Numbered from the stretch's first letter, positions 1-11,660 are shown. The stretch is 64,000 bases of DNA from Mauremys mutica (GCF_020497125.1 NC_059080.1:53199563-53263562); one strand, 5' to 3'. The notes: generated by a model from the letters alone, not told the origin. Numbers and translations are program-made.

Positions 1-1411
1 AGTCTCACTTGCCTTGCCCTGGCACTTGGTTTAGCTTTAATCTGGATGCTGTGAGTGCTCAGTTTATCATGCAAATGTTCTTCTTCTTCCTTCCCATATG
101 TGATAACGTCACCCATTATGGCTATCACTCCTTTGTATCCCACTGGCAGCTCAGTCATTTTGATCTCTGAAATATGCCACTGCAGAGGTGATTCCAAATG
201 GAATTCACTGAAAACAGACAGCCTTAGTCTCAGTTATGCCAACCCTGCCAGTGGAAAGGGCCTTTTAAAGTATACATTAATTGCATGTAAGCCAGCTTTA
301 AGGCCCCTTAACACATCCAGAGCAGTTTAAAGGGTTCTTAGTGCAAATCATAATGGGGTCATAAATACTGTGAAAGTTGCTCTGTTGCTGTGCAGAGGTA
401 TCTGCCCACACCCAATGGAAGCATCAAGGGAAAACAAGGCTGCTGATAGTTTAGGAGCAACATTATATAAAGTCAGAGGACTAAACAGTTTCTATTTAAC
501 TGCTTCATTCAGCCTCTGAAGATTTATGCAGATTCTGTGGTCTAGAGCCTCAGCTGGTGTAAATCGGCGTAGCTCCATAGAAGTCTGTGGAGTTACACTC
601 ATTAAAGGTCAGGTCTTTACTCCATTACTCTTTTTTGCCACAGAAACCATTGGTGCATATCAATTAGCTGGTGCAGTAACTGCCTCTATGATGCCTATAT
701 TTTTCATTTTCATTGCTGCTTCCTCCATTTCTGGAAGCAGTGGACAAGGTATCCAGATAAGTGCAGTAATACTATAGAGAACAGCTTTATCCTTAAACTC
801 ACAGTAAGCAAGCTAATGCTTCCAGCAATATCTAGATTTATTTTCTCCACATGGTGCATGAGACCTATTTCACAGCACAGCCCTCTGCCTAGCAGATTGT
901 TCCTGTACTGTTACCACCAAAGTGCTAGAGTGACATACTTCTCCACTGTATTTCATCTATGCCATTAATATTGCTAGACATTGTGACTTCTCTCCAGGGA
1001 TGTATGACTTAGTTGTTCCAGGATCTAGCTGAATTTACTATGCTAGGCTCTGGAATGTTTGAACAATGGACATTTGAACAATGTCTGCACCTTTATCAGT
1101 CTTACATTCCACTGCCGTGTTGTATGTACAGCTAGAGTTCCACATAGAAGTACCTGGAAAAAATCTTCTCATTGGGACTTTCTCTTTGAGACTGTAATCA
1201 GCCCACCCACCCCAGTTTTTGCATTCTGGAAGATCCAACTGAACTTTGCAAAATATATACAAACCGTCACTCCACTAAAATGCATTACTTCTCTAGGGTG
1301 AAGAGGATACCAAGATGGACAACTGACTCTCAGTATGGTGCAGCAGAAAGGGAGAATTTTGGCCAAGGCCCCTAAGGAAAGTCTCTCGTCTAATAATGAA
1401 ATTTGAGCTGT
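1..1411. other. Unassigned non-coding sequence
   Basis: I see no gene, recognisable transposon end or simple repeat here. Short ORFs on both strands (up to about 90 codons) have no recognisable domain and look like chance openings in A/T-rich DNA. Confidence 0.5.
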
Positions 1412-1835
1412 GCAGGAGACAGAAATTCCATTTCACAAAGGATTTTGAGATTTGAAAATTTGGCTTCACTCCAAATCAGAATGAAATCTGAACATTTCAA
1501 AATTCTCTGGAAAAAAATAGTCTTGGATCAATCAAAACGTTCTGCTTTGACAAGATTGAAACGCTTCATTTTTATTTTGACTTTCTAAAATGCTATAGTA
1601 TATATAATAGAATACAGAATTTTAAAAGTTCAGAACAAGTAATTTCAGAACAAAAAAAAATCCATTCCAAAAATGTAGAAAACGGGACATTTCAATAATG
1701 TCGGAACTTTTTTCCAGGTTTTTGTCTGAACTAAAATTCCTGCAAAAGCAACACAATTTTGCAAAGTGTTTTGATTTCAGTTCAACTGCATTTTCTGATG
1801 GAAAACAGTTCTGCTGAAGTTTTTACACCCATCTC
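1412..1835. repeat. A/T-rich AAAATTT-type interspersed repeat
   Basis: The stretch is dense in short words such as GAAATTTT, AAAATTC, CATTTTC and GGAAAA on both strands. The same texture recurs at about 25.96-26.33, 45.96-46.35, 47.13-47.43 and 56.89-57.33 kb, so it is a dispersed repeat rather than unique A/T-rich DNA. It is imperfectly self-complementary, as expected of an old non-autonomous DNA transposon. No terminal repeats could be fixed. Confidence 0.45.
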
Positions 1836-2172
1836 TAAATGAAATAGTACAATATACAAAAGATTGAATGTTTTAATGAAGCTTGATTGGGCAATTCCAC
1901 TCACCCCTTTTCATAATACAGGAACAAAAGGGCATCCAATCAAAATGAAACGTGGTTAATTTAAAGCTGATAAAAAGGAAGTGTTTTTTTTTCACACCAG
2001 GCATAATTACCCTGTGAAACTCACTGCCACTAGATGTAATTGAGGCCAACAGCTTAGTAGGATTCAAATAAGGACTGAATATTTACATGGATAACAAGAA
2101 GATCCAATGTTTACAATAGTCAGGATTTTTTTTTAAATGGAGTTTTGAAAGGGATATAAGCCCTCATGCATT

Positions 2173-2508
2173 CAGGGGCGGCTCTACGAATTCCGCCGCC
2201 CCAAGCAGGGCGCGCCGCTCGCGCTGCTAGGTGCCGGTCCCGCGCCTCCGCGGGACCTCCCGCAGACGTGCCGCTGGTCCCGCGCCTACGGTGGAGCTTC
2301 CGCAGGCATGCCTGCGGGAGGTCCACACGAGCCGCGGGACCAGCGCACCCGCCGCAGTCATGCCTGCGGGAGGTCCGGTCGTCCCGCGGCTCCATTGGAC
2401 CTCCCGCAGGCATTACTGCGGAAGGTCCGCCGGACCCGCCTGCTGCCCTCCAGTTAAAATGCTGCCCCACGCACGCGCTTGGCGCGCTGGGGTCTGGAGC
2501 CGGCCCTG
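2173..2508. mobile_element. hAT-type miniature element (MITE), GC-rich
   Basis: The ends are inverted: CAGGGGCGGCTCTACG on the left, and on the right TCTGGAGCCGGCCCTG, the complement of CAGGGCCGGCTCCAGA. Perfect 8-bp target duplications, CATGCATT, flank it at 2165-2172 and 2509-2516, the hAT superfamily signature. The 336-bp interior is very GC-rich and made of repeated CCTGCGGGAGGTCC-type palindromes. It encodes no transposase and must have been moved in trans. Related ends occur at 27770, 33532 and 57652. Confidence 0.88.
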
Positions 2509-2971
2509 CATGCATTACAGCACAGACCAACCTCAAACTATTGAGAGTTAGGAGGGAATGTTCCCTGGGGTAGGTTATTCTATAGCTGCCCTGTGCAAGG
2601 GTCCTGAAACTTCCTCTGAAGCCGCTGGTCCCGCGCCTACGGTGGAGCTTCCGCAGGCATGCCTGCGGGAGGTCCACACGAGCCGCGGGACCAGCGCACC
2701 CGCCGCAGTCATGCCTGCGGGAGGTCCGGTCGTCCCGCGGCTCCATTGGACCTCCCGCAGGCATTACTGCGGAAGGTCCGCCGGACCCGCCTGCCGCCCT
2801 CCAGTTAAAATGCTGCCCCACGCACGCGCTTGGCGCGCTGGGGTCTGGAGCCAGCCCTGCATGCATTACAGCACAGACCAACCTCAAACTATTGAGAGTT
2901 AGGAGGGAATGTTCCCTGGGGTAGGTTATTCTATAGCTGCCCTGTGCAAGGGTCCTGAAACTTCCTCTGAA
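2270..2971 (+). repeat. Tandem duplication, two 351-bp units
   Basis: Bases 2270-2620 and 2621-2971 are near-identical; I noticed only about two substitutions, in the GCTGCCCTCC/GCCGCCCTCC and GAGCCGG/GAGCCAG words. The unit holds the 3' three-quarters of the miniature element plus about 112 bp of the CR1 host. The join is at a short homology, GCCGCTGG inside the element against GCAGCTGG in the CR1. 351 is divisible by three, so chance ORFs read through both units and give a repeated peptide; I do not regard those as genes. Confidence 0.9.
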
Positions 2972-3086
2972 GCAGCTGGCCTTGGCTATTCATTGTTGGA
3001 TACAGGATACTGGATGAGATGGGCCGTTGGTCTGATCCAGCATGGCAATTCCAATGTTCTGTGATAAGGACCACGGGATCTACAAT

Positions 3087-3483
3087 ACAAGAACTAGGGG
3101 TCACCAAATGAAATTAATAGGCAGCAGGTTTAAAACATATAAAAGGAAGTTCTTCTTCACGCAGCGCACAGTCAACTTGTGGAACTCCTTACCTGAGGAG
3201 GTTGTGAAGGCTAGGACTATAACAATGTTTAAAAGGGGACTGGATAAATTCATGGTGGCTAAGTCCATAAATGGCTATTAGCTAGGATGGGTAAGAATGG
3301 TGTCCCTAGCCTCTGTTCGTCAGAGGATGGAGATGGATGGCAGGAGAGAGATCACTTGATCATTGCCTGTTAGGTTCACTCCCTCTGGGGCACCTGGCAT
3401 TGGCCACTGTCGGTAGACAGATACTGGGATAGATGGACCTTTGGTCTGACCTGGTATGGCCATTCTTATGTTCTTATGTTCTT
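3087..3483 (+). mobile_element. CR1 LINE, 5'-truncated 3' end
   Basis: It opens in the CR1 C-terminal coding end: residues around [14 protein letters not shown] and FKRGLDKFM are readable at about 3165-3280, followed by a stop. The 3' UTR has the GGTCTGACCTGGTATGG end and a TTCTTATG tail repeat at 3462-3483. ATCTACAAT occurs at 3078-3086 and again at 3484-3492, a likely 9-bp target duplication. Only about 400 bp were inserted, typical of CR1 5' truncation. Confidence 0.85.
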
Positions 3484-3492
3484 ATCTACAAT

Positions 3493-5079
3493 GTCTACGC
3501 AAAGCAAACAGGCCCTCAGGTTTTAAGATCTCATTGAAAATCTGCCCCAGAGCAGGCCACATTATCTATTCCTTACTTGTCAGGAGAGGCTCAGGTACTC
3601 TCTGAACCAACTCCTGCAGGTAGTTCTGCAGCTAAGTACCTGGGGAAGACTCTTCCCCAAGTGCATGTAGTCCACCAGGTCTGGATGGAGGAGTTGATGG
3701 CCATCACAAGAGTGGAGTTTGGCAGTGGATGAGGGACAGGAAGTGGGGGGGGAAGCAGAGGTATCTTTAAGATGCTGATTTAGAGGGCTATTAAAAATGC
3801 TGCCCACATAGCCTTTTAACCCTCAAAGATATCAGATAACTTTTTTCCTGCTGTGAGATGAAGTGGCTCTCATTATCTGTGAAGGTCTGTATCATATTGG
3901 AATCTGCCAGTGCAGGTCGGAGAGTCCATGGTACTCTGGTCCCAGCTCCGGCACTGAATTACATTTCCCAGGCACAATGGCTGCAGAATGGGTGGGTGCT
4001 TTGTCATTTAAACTGCATAAAGAGGCAGAAATTGATTTTTATTGTGGATCTTCATATCTAATAAAGCTCTGAGGGGCTCTTTTCTTCTCCGATTGAATGG
4101 CCATTGAATGCTTTCAATCTAGTTCTGTGTTTCATGCCTAAACTGAATAGTGGCAGGAGGAAAATAGATGGGAGAAAAGAGGCCAAGTCACTTTCCAGAT
4201 TGAAAAGGATACAGCAGAGAAATAAATAAGAAAATAAAATAAAGTAAAATGAATCAGAAAAGCATTTAAGTGGAAAAAGGAACTTTCTTGATGGTAAGGA
4301 AAAATTGCTTTTTGAGATTTGTGTGCATGTGTGAGTGCATGTATGACAGTGGCTGCATGTGCATGCTTGTGGATATGTGTTGATGGGAAAACATGTGTTG
4401 CACTTTGAAAGTGTGATCCTAGGAGCCTGGCATTACCTGTGTTATAACTTTTTAGTAACTATGGTTTTGATGTTAAGTTCCCATTTTCAGTACCCAAAGG
4501 AAAATAGTAATCGATTTTTTAAACTTCTCAAAATGTACAAGTCCACTACAAAGCTTGGACTTCCTTGGATTACCATTTTATATGACAGCACTGTGTGGGG
4601 ACATGGATTGCTCAGGTGATTGGGTGATTTTTGCTCTGGGTTACACTGCAATAAAACTAGAGTAATTCATTTGCAATCAGTTTACAGAAGTGAAAATTTG
4701 TTTTAAGATAAGGAATCCTTAACTTCTTAGTATCTGGTTCATCAGGTCCTCCCCAAATCAACAGTGATCAAGAGACTTTAATATTTAATGGCTTTTGGGG
4801 GACCCTTTTTGCATTTCAGTCCAGTTCCCAGTGGACAGATATTTCACTACAAAAAAGACCAATGCAGCTGGCATTAATTGGTGCTGTTGTTAGCAGTCTG
4901 ATCAAGGACCTTAAGGAATAAATCAATACACAAACTAATCTTCCTATAGTATTACAGGCAGTCATCAGATAGTGCTCTTACAGATAGTATTAGAAATTAT
5001 GCTTAACTGAATGTATGAGTTGTTAGATCTTGGAGAAATGCTTATTGTCAGCAGTGACACACTTCTAGCAAGCCCTGTG
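3493..5079. other. Unassigned non-coding sequence
   Basis: No gene or repeat family recognised. The stretch includes a TG-rich patch around 4320-4380 and short chance ORFs only. Confidence 0.5.
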
Positions 5080-5716
5080 GAGAACAGAATTAGAATTCAA
5101 AATGATCTTGATAAATTGGAGAACTGGTCTGAAATCAATACATTGAAATTTATTAAAGACAGATGAAGGTTTCTAACCATTAGAGGAGTGAAGTTCTGGA
5201 ACAGCCTTCCAAGGAGAGTAGTGGGGGCAAAAGACATATCTGGCTTTAAGACTAAGCTTGATAAGTTTATGGAAGGGATGGTATGATGGGACAGCCTAAT
5301 TTTGGCAATTAATTTTGGCAATTGATCTTTGATTATCAGCAGGTAAGTATGCCCAGTGGTCTGTGATGGGATGTTAGATGGGACGGGATCTGAGTTACTG
5401 CAGAGAATTCTTTCCTGGGTGCTGGTGGGTGAGTCTTGCCCACATGCTCGCCACTGATCGCCATATTTGGGGTTGGGAAGGAATTTTCCTCCAGGGCAGA
5501 TTGGCAGAGGCCTTGGAGGTTTTTCGCCTTCCTCTGCAGCATGGGGCATGAGTCACTTGCTGGAGGATTCTCTAACTCAGGACTTCAGTAACTCAGATAT
5601 AGGTTAGGGGGTTGTTATAGAAGTGGATGGGTGAGATTCTGTGGCCTGCGTTGTGCAGGAGGTCAGACTAGATGATCATAATGGTCCCTTCTGACCTTAG
5701 AGTCTATGAGTCTATG
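5080..5716 (+). mobile_element. CR1 LINE copy with internal deletion
   Basis: Around 5090-5160 the reverse-transcriptase words IQNDLDKLENW are readable. They jump directly into the C-terminal FWNSLPRRVVGA...GFKTKLDKFM at about 5190-5280, so several hundred bases of thumb-region coding sequence are missing. The 3' UTR ends with GGTCAGACTAGATGATCAT and a tail of GAGTCTATGA repeats ending at 5716. The DIRS gag relic begins just downstream, so this CR1 probably inserted into the DIRS leader. Confidence 0.82.
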
Positions 5717-5739
5717 ATGTCCAGGTCCTTGGTTCTGCT

Positions 5740-8100
5740 ATGTCAAAGCCAGAAACAAAGAAACGAGGGTTTAAGAGGCATGCGTATTGCTCTGTCATTT
5801 TTCCTGCTTTGGATGCATGTGTGCATTGTCTGGCCTGCTTGGAGGAAAGTCATTCACTTCCTCACTGCTCCATTTTCAGCATTGTCACCCCAGGGCTTGA
5901 AAAGAGCATCAGAATTGCCTCAAAGCTGTGCTATTCCAGAAAGCATTATCAGCTAAACCTTCCATTTCCAAAAGGCAGGAATTTGCAAGTGCTGGGAGAC
6001 AAGTCTCAGCTCAGACCTCCAAAGGGGTTAAATAGCCTGGCAAAGTCCCGGTGTAGGTGTCCACTTCCTTGACTGGAGTCAAACCTAAGGTGCTGGTCTC
6101 TATAAATCTGCAAAGATGGGCTCTCACCAAGCAGAAATGCTTGGCCTTACAGGCGTTGGCCTCTGCTGATAGAACCAGTCCTCAAGAGCATACCCCAAAG
6201 ATCCAGGACTTCAACTCCATGGCTGAAGTGCAAAAGCAAACCCCCAAGGCTCTTGCCTCATAAGTCACAGCCACAGCAAAGGGTGATGTTGAGGGCCAAC
6301 ACTGTATTACAGATCCACACTCAGTCCCAGATCTGAGGTCCAGGCTTGCAACCTCACTCTAAGCCTGCTAAGGCATCTGACACTTCCTCAGAGCCATTGG
6401 TTCCTACTGAATCTAGGGTCACCATGGTGGGTTAGGTATACTGCATATTCCATTCAACCCTGGTACATCCTCATTCAGATCTGCCTTCAAATCAGGGGGC
6501 CCCTTGTGCAATACTAGGTATAGTATCTTTGGTGCTTAAAGAGAAAGGAAAGACGCATAAGATGGCGAGGCTGGTTCCTTCTTCTCCTTGTGTGGGAAAG
6601 GGGGGAAAACACAATGGAAAGCTCCCCAGAGATACATGAATTTCCCTCTAGGACCCCTACTGGGTCTTCAGTGAAATGTATCTCACCCCTTTTGTCTTTG
6701 GGGTTATTCAAGCCATTGTTGTCATCCTTGGAAACCTAGGAAAGGGCCTCGGATCCATACCTGGATCCAGTATTAGGCCATGACCAGCCTGATACCTTTC
6801 CTTGTCCTTCTGCTCCCCGGGACTGGATCAGGGAACCTAGAAAGTGCTATAGAGATTTCCAGCCTCTCAGACACTGAACTCCTCCTTCCTGTCCCAAATA
6901 TTGCAATAGGTAATTCCCTGCCAACTCCTGGACTAGGACTAGGTGGTACCACCATGGGCAATTGGCCATGTTGGACCTTCCCCTACACATCATCCTGAAT
7001 TTAAAAGGCTGAAGAGAGAGACCTGAAAAGGGACCCTTCTCCCAAAGGGGTTCAAGGGAAATATCCTGGCCAGATCTATGGCTCTTGCTGGTACTGAGGG
7101 AACAGTCTCCTTTACTTGCCCCAGACACACTGTCTGAAGAACTAGATGGGCCTATCATACGGTTGTTCAAGTGGCTTTAGAAGACAATGCAGGTGCATTA
7201 ACCTTCTCCTGTTCCAATTTCATGAAATCGTAGAAAGAATGGTGATTACTTTAAACACCCCTTTGGTAACCTTAGAGGAACCTACACGCCCAGTTTTTGA
7301 TACTCTGAGTTCACCCTCTAGTAGTAAGATCACCCTGCCAGTTGTAATCTGATTATTACAGCCAGCAAAAAAATACCTGGAAAAAACAATGTCTTGGATG
7401 GGCCTCCTGAGGGCTTCTTGGTCTACCAGAGCCACTTAGCTCTGAATTCATTGGTGGTGGCAGCTGGTGTTCAAAGATCAAAATGGGATCAACTCCACGC
7501 TATCCTGTCAAATAGAGACACACTGGGCCTTAGAGTGGTGAACGATCAGGCCACAATCTCTAGATATATTACTACTATCTATGGGAGAAAACAGCACTGT
7601 TTGCCCAGTCACTGCCAGAAGACTAGAGAGAGCAGGCCAAAGCACTGATTATCAAAGGTCAGTTAGTTGCTAAGCACACTGTGAGAGCATCCTTCAACAT
7701 TTCCTATGAAGCATCTAGAGCTGCAGCATCTGTATTTAAGGCACCACTCATGATTACGTTCCTGTGGTCTGCCTCCGGAAACAAGAACCCTGGTAGACAG
7801 TCACCCATTCGATGATGAGCAGCCATTTAGCTTGAGGACAGATGAGATTGTAGAGACATTAAAAGATACTAGGTCTGTGGCAATATCTCTTCTCAGTGCT
7901 CTAGGGAGAGATTTGGGCTACCACTATTTTGTTACCAGAGACAACTGTTCATGGCCCATGCTTCCTATTAATTTCAAAAGAAGAAATACTAGCAACAGGC
8001 CCCTGTTCACCATCAGCAGAGATACAGACCTTAAGCTAAAAGGGAAACCTGCTGCATCATCTTCCTCTGCACTGGCCCCTTAGCCTCAGGTTTGATGGGA
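5740..8100 (+). pseudogene. Decayed DIRS-type retrotransposon gag-like region
   Basis: The best-preserved start is the ATG at 5740. Its first 75 residues hold a cysteine/histidine cluster, CVHCLACLEESHSLPHC, like the N-terminal zinc-binding segment of vertebrate DIRS gag proteins. Later segments in other frames resemble the gag C-terminal half: NSLVVAAGVQRSK near 7455, a VRASF...ASRAA helix near 7680, and HPFDDEQPF...LKDTRS near 7805-7875. Frame changes and stops break it throughout. It lies directly upstream of the reverse-transcriptase relic, in the gag-then-pol order of DIRS elements. The family call rests on remembered motif patterns and is moderate. Confidence 0.5.
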
Positions 8101-8149
8101 CACCTGAGAACCCTTGACCAGTTCTGAATCTTTTTGCTGCCTCTCCTTC

Positions 8150-9065
8150 ATTTGGAAACCATCTCTCCCACTTCTTAGATACCTATATTACTATAATCAA
8201 AGATCAGCTGTTCTTGGAGACGGTTCAGCAAGGTTGCTCCATTCAATTCAACCATATTTCTCCACCCAACATCCTTTCCCCATCCCTCATTAACGATTCT
8301 TCTCATGAGTTACCTCAGATAATTCTTTCCCAGGTGTCTGGCTGGAGGGTCTTTCCCTCATGCTCAAGGTCTAACTTATCACCATATTTGGGGTCAGGAA
8401 GGAATTTTACACCCAGTCTGATTGGCAGAGACCCTGAGGTGGTTTTTTGTTTGTTTGTTTGTTTTGCCTTCCTCAGCAGCATGGGGCACGGGTCACTTGC
8501 AGGTTTAAACTACTGTAAATGGTGGATTTTCTATAACTTTGAAGTCTTTAAGCGATGATGTGAGGACTTCAGTAACTCAGCCAGAGGTTAGGGCGCTGTC
8601 ACAGAAGTGGGTGGGTGAGGTTCTGTAGTCTGCAATGTGCAGGTAGTCAGACTAGATGATCATGATGGACCCTTCTGACTTAAAGTCTATGAGACCTTGT
8701 TAAGATCAGACATTTTCTCGCTACTAGAGTTAAGTGCCAGAAGAGTAAATTCCCAAAGAATTTCAGGCCAAGGGATTTTATACCAGGTAGTTTCTTATCC
8801 CAAAGAAAGATAGAGGTCTCCATTCCATTTTAGACCTTTGGAAGCTCATCTCTGTCACATGAAAGTTCAGATTCTTCATGGTTACCCTAGCTTCCATCAT
8901 CCCTTCCTTATCTAGCAATGACTGATTTCAGATCTCCATTTACAGGGCATGTATTTTCACATCTCAATCAGGCCGCCACAAAAAAACTATGGCTTATTGA
9001 GGGAGATCATTACCAATACAAGGTACATCCATTTGCCCTGTTTATTGTATCTCACCTACTGTCTT
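8150..9065 (+). pseudogene. Decayed DIRS-type reverse transcriptase, split by a CR1
   Basis: Before the CR1, 8210-8300 reads ETVQQGCSIQFNHISPP, matching the conserved start of DIRS reverse transcriptases (a V-x-x-G-Y-x-I-x-F pattern). After it, 8770-9040 carries words equivalent to GFY-R-FLIPK, LDL, VTLASIIPSL and a terminal YQYK-LPF-type block, but spread over frames with stops. A tyrosine-recombinase domain, which would confirm DIRS, was not seen; Gypsy-like ancestry is less likely on the RT words. The insertion of the 8345-8697 CR1 shows that the element is older than that copy. Confidence 0.55.
8345..8697 (+). mobile_element. CR1 LINE 3' end inserted in the DIRS relic
   Basis: Only the CR1 3' UTR is present: TGGCTGGAGGGTCTTTCCC at the left, a TTTG tract (GTTTGTTTGTTTG) near 8446-8463, then CAGACTAGATGATCATGAT and an AAAGTCTATGAGA tail. 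It closely resembles the 3' UTR of the copy ending at 5716. DIRS reverse-transcriptase words continue on either side, so this is a clean nested insertion. Confidence 0.8.
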
Positions 9066-9515
9066 AAGGCTAAATTTTAAAAGTATTTAGATGCCTAAAG
9101 ATGCAGAGGCATTTAGTGGGATTTTCTAAAGCACCTAAGCAGGTTTGGTGCCTAACTTCCATTGACATCAATGAGTTGTCGGGGCTGTGGAGGAATGTGG
9201 GATGCTGAGGACAGTGGGGTAAGGGCTTGGGGACAAGTGGTGGATGCTGAGAGGCAGTGGGATGAGTTGTGGGGGGGAATGGAGGATATTGGGAGGTGGT
9301 TGGGTACTCTGGGGCCCCTGACCTGTTCTTGCACCAGGGCGCTCTGGGGTCTTGTTATGCCAGTAAGAGAAGGGGAGGGGTCGCAAGAGTGCTCCAACAA
9401 GCACAGCTACTAGAAAGTTCCACTGGACCAGAGTGCACCATCAGGGCATCCCGAGAGTTGGAATAGGTAGAGTCCATCTCAAACAACTCCAGTTACAGGG
9501 AGTAACCTCCATTTG
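9066..9515. other. Possible 3' part of the DIRS element plus an old fuzzy repeat
   Basis: Bases about 9066-9175 carry the GCCTAAAG/GCACCTAAG words of an old dispersed repeat also seen near 11100, 16530 and 63090. At 9482-9505, AACTCCAGTTACAGGGAGTA followed by ACC resembles the end of vertebrate DIRS elements. No inverted partner was found at the 5' side, so the boundary is tentative. Confidence 0.3.
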
Positions 9516-9807
9516 TGCATGCATCCCTCTGCCTTAGTCTCTATTTAACCAAGTTACTTCTTAGGTGTAATACTGCTGCCCACGGTTTGGTTATAGAAAG
9601 AAAACACAGCATTCCAGGGTATACAGTAGCTTTCACTTTTGGTGGTGCACCCTCTGACTTAGGGTGTAGGCCCATCAGTGGTGTGATACAAGAGACGCTG
9701 CAATGTCTCTCCCTAACTGGACATGTTCTGCACTTAAGCTTCCATTGCTTTTAATATGGCACCTGTCCCTAGTATTCATGTTAAATTCAACCATACTTTA
9801 AAAAGGG
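9516..9807. other. Unassigned non-coding sequence
   Basis: No gene or repeat family recognised. Confidence 0.4.
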
Positions 9808-10574
9808 TGTGATGGGGTGTCCACCCCACATCTGGCACAGTAGGTTCACTTAGTCAATTAACCTATTAGACTGCACCTGGAGGGGAACCAGGGAGTAATA
9901 AAGCCAAATGGAAGATGAAGTTTGGCTGGGAAGGAGCAGGTTGGGCCTGTATAAAAGGATGAAACTGAGAACAGAAGGAGGTGGCAGGGGAAGTAGTCTG
10001 CAGTCAGTCCCTTGTTGGGGGCGGGGGGGGGGGCAAGAGTCAGGTTTGTTTATGGCTACAGAACCTGGTACGAAGTCAAAGAGGGGAAGTAGGCTACAGT
10101 TACTCCCTAGGAAGATGGCATTTGGGCCAGTGAACTCAAGGTGGGAGGGGACAGAAGACCGAGAAGGGGAGTAGGAAAGAGTCCAGGGAAATAGTGACAA
10201 GGTCTGGGAGCAAGCAGACTGGAGCTGTTGGACATTGGGTCTCTGGGCTGGAACATGGACTAGTGGGCAAGGCCAGGTTCCCCTACCAACTGCTGGGGAA
10301 GTGGCACAGGACCTGGCCTTGGAGTGGGAGACTGTCTGGAATGGCATAAAGTCAGCAGATCCAGTGGGACTTTGATACCTGGAAGAAGAGGACTGTACAG
10401 TGCCCTGGCAGGAGGGCTGAGTCTTGGAGAGGGAGCACCGCGAGTCCTTCAGAGCAAGGAGGGGTTGCTGTGGGCGCAACCTTTGGAAGGGGATAGGGGG
10501 GTCAGATTTGAAAGGAGCAAATCCCCAGATGCAGCCACAAGGAGGCACCTCAACAGTGAGTAAACCCCATGACA
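9808..10574 (+). mobile_element. LTR-like repeat (possible solo LTR)
   Basis: The unit starts TGTGATGGGGTG and ends ACCCCATGACA, so it has TG...CA ends with about 10-bp inverted termini, as LTRs do. A TATA-like box, GTATAAAAGG, lies at about 9950. A run of G occurs at 10019-10034. I could not find a convincing target duplication, and no internal retroviral sequence adjoins it. A large non-autonomous DNA element is the alternative. Confidence 0.45.
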
Positions 10575-10584
10575 GGAAGGTCAT

Positions 10585-10665
10585 AAATTCCAGGGTTGAA
10601 ATCCTAGCCCTATTGAAATCAATGGCAAAACTCCCATTCACTTCAATGGGACCAAAATTTCACCG
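10585..10665. repeat. Palindromic CAATGG/CCATTG short repeat
   Basis: The words ATTGAAATCAATGGCAAAAC and CATTCACTTCAATGGGACC form an imperfect inverted pair. The same theme, around GACTTCAATGG, recurs at about 23565-23620 and 46560-46870. It looks like the remains of an old short DNA transposon common in amniote genomes. No target duplication was seen. Confidence 0.4.
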
Positions 10666-10865
10666 CCCGTGGGAAAAAACCTGACAAGTGCTGAGCTCTT
10701 CTTTTGCTTCTGCTTCTACTTCAGAAACTCTTCTAACTCACTTTGAGACCTGCTGGTCTTTTTAGTCTGTCTATGACCATCATATCCAATTGCCTTCAAA
10801 GTAGAATAGGTCGCCAGCAGCAAAGTGGACTTCTTGGACCGTCTAACCTATGCTTGGGGGTATTA

Positions 10866-11660
10866 TGTATTTACAAATGATCTGTAAGAGGCAGTGAGAA
10901 GATCTGCAGCTGGCACAGAATTATTTGGGGCAGTGAAGACTGGCAAGCAACTTCAGAAGGATCTGACAAACTTGGGCAAGTGGGCAGAACAATGACAGGT
11001 GAAATTCAATTAAGTCAAATGCAACCCGCATTGGAAGGAGCAATTTGAATACTCAAAGATATTGATGGGTTCCAAATTAATGGCAGCAACTGAGGAAAAA
11101 GGCCCCAAGGGCCAAGCTTTTCAAAAGCAGTTAGTGATTTGGAATACCTCTATTTTTGCATGTCCAACTTAAGTCATCTGAAAGAGACCTGGTTTTCATA
11201 GAGTTGATAATTAGCACGTCATGAAAATCAGGCCCCATTTGGGTGTCTCAATCTGGGCACCTAAAAATTGAGACAACAAAAATTGCTAGTCATTTTTTTT
11301 AAATCTTCACCATCATTGTGGAGAGCTTGGTGGAAACCTCTGCTCAACGTGCAGCAACAATCCAAGAAGCCATGATGTTAGGTTGCATTCAGAAAGAGAC
11401 AGAATAATAATACTGCAAATATTATAATGGCATTGTATAACTGCATGATACTCCTTCACCTGGAATAATGTGTTCAGTTCTGGTCAACCCATCTCAGAAT
11501 GCAGAGACTGAAAAGGTCCACAGAGGGCAAAGGAAATTATTACAGGCACAGAAAGGCTTCCATGTGAAGAGAGATTAAAAAGATCGCAGCTATAAGGCTA
11601 TTTAATTTAGAGAGGATATGAATAAGAGGAACCGTGATAGAGGTGTATAAAATAATTTGG
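10866..11660 (+). mobile_element. Old CR1 LINE fragment with an embedded fuzzy repeat
   Basis: The left part decodes a worn CR1 palm region (FTNDL, then a degenerate ADDTKL-like stretch near 10905, then KDLTNLGKWAEQ). An older-looking repeat with AAGTCATCTGAAAGAGACC and CAGGCCCCATTTGGG words occupies about 11100-11285. CR1 words then resume, including CCTGGAATAATGTGTTCAGTT (the EYCVQF region) at about 11459. Stops and frameshifts are numerous. Confidence 0.65.

Larger units (their letters stand above)
1870..3063 (+). mobile_element. CR1 LINE 3' part, interrupted by a hAT miniature element
   Basis: The left part (about 1870-2164) is a decayed end of the CR1 polymerase ORF: the CR1 C-terminal words for a lysine-rich stretch and a weak PVKLT-like motif can be read with several breaks. 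After the inserted element, the CR1 3' untranslated region resumes at 2517 and runs to about 3063. It includes the characteristic end with GGATACTGGATGAGATGG and TGGTCTGATCCAGCATGG. The copy is 5'-truncated, old and non-functional. It hosts the insertion at 2173-2508, and part of it was copied in the adjacent tandem duplication. Confidence 0.7.

Noticed and set aside
2120..2887. 255-codon minus-strand ORF with a repeated peptide, and companion plus-strand ORFs
   Set aside because: It reads through the GC-rich palindromic MITE twice because the 351-bp duplication is a multiple of three. Composition explains it and no domain is present.
9850..10641. 263-codon minus-strand ORF
   Set aside because: It lies almost wholly within the LTR-like repeat, has no recognisable domain and crosses the repeat boundary.
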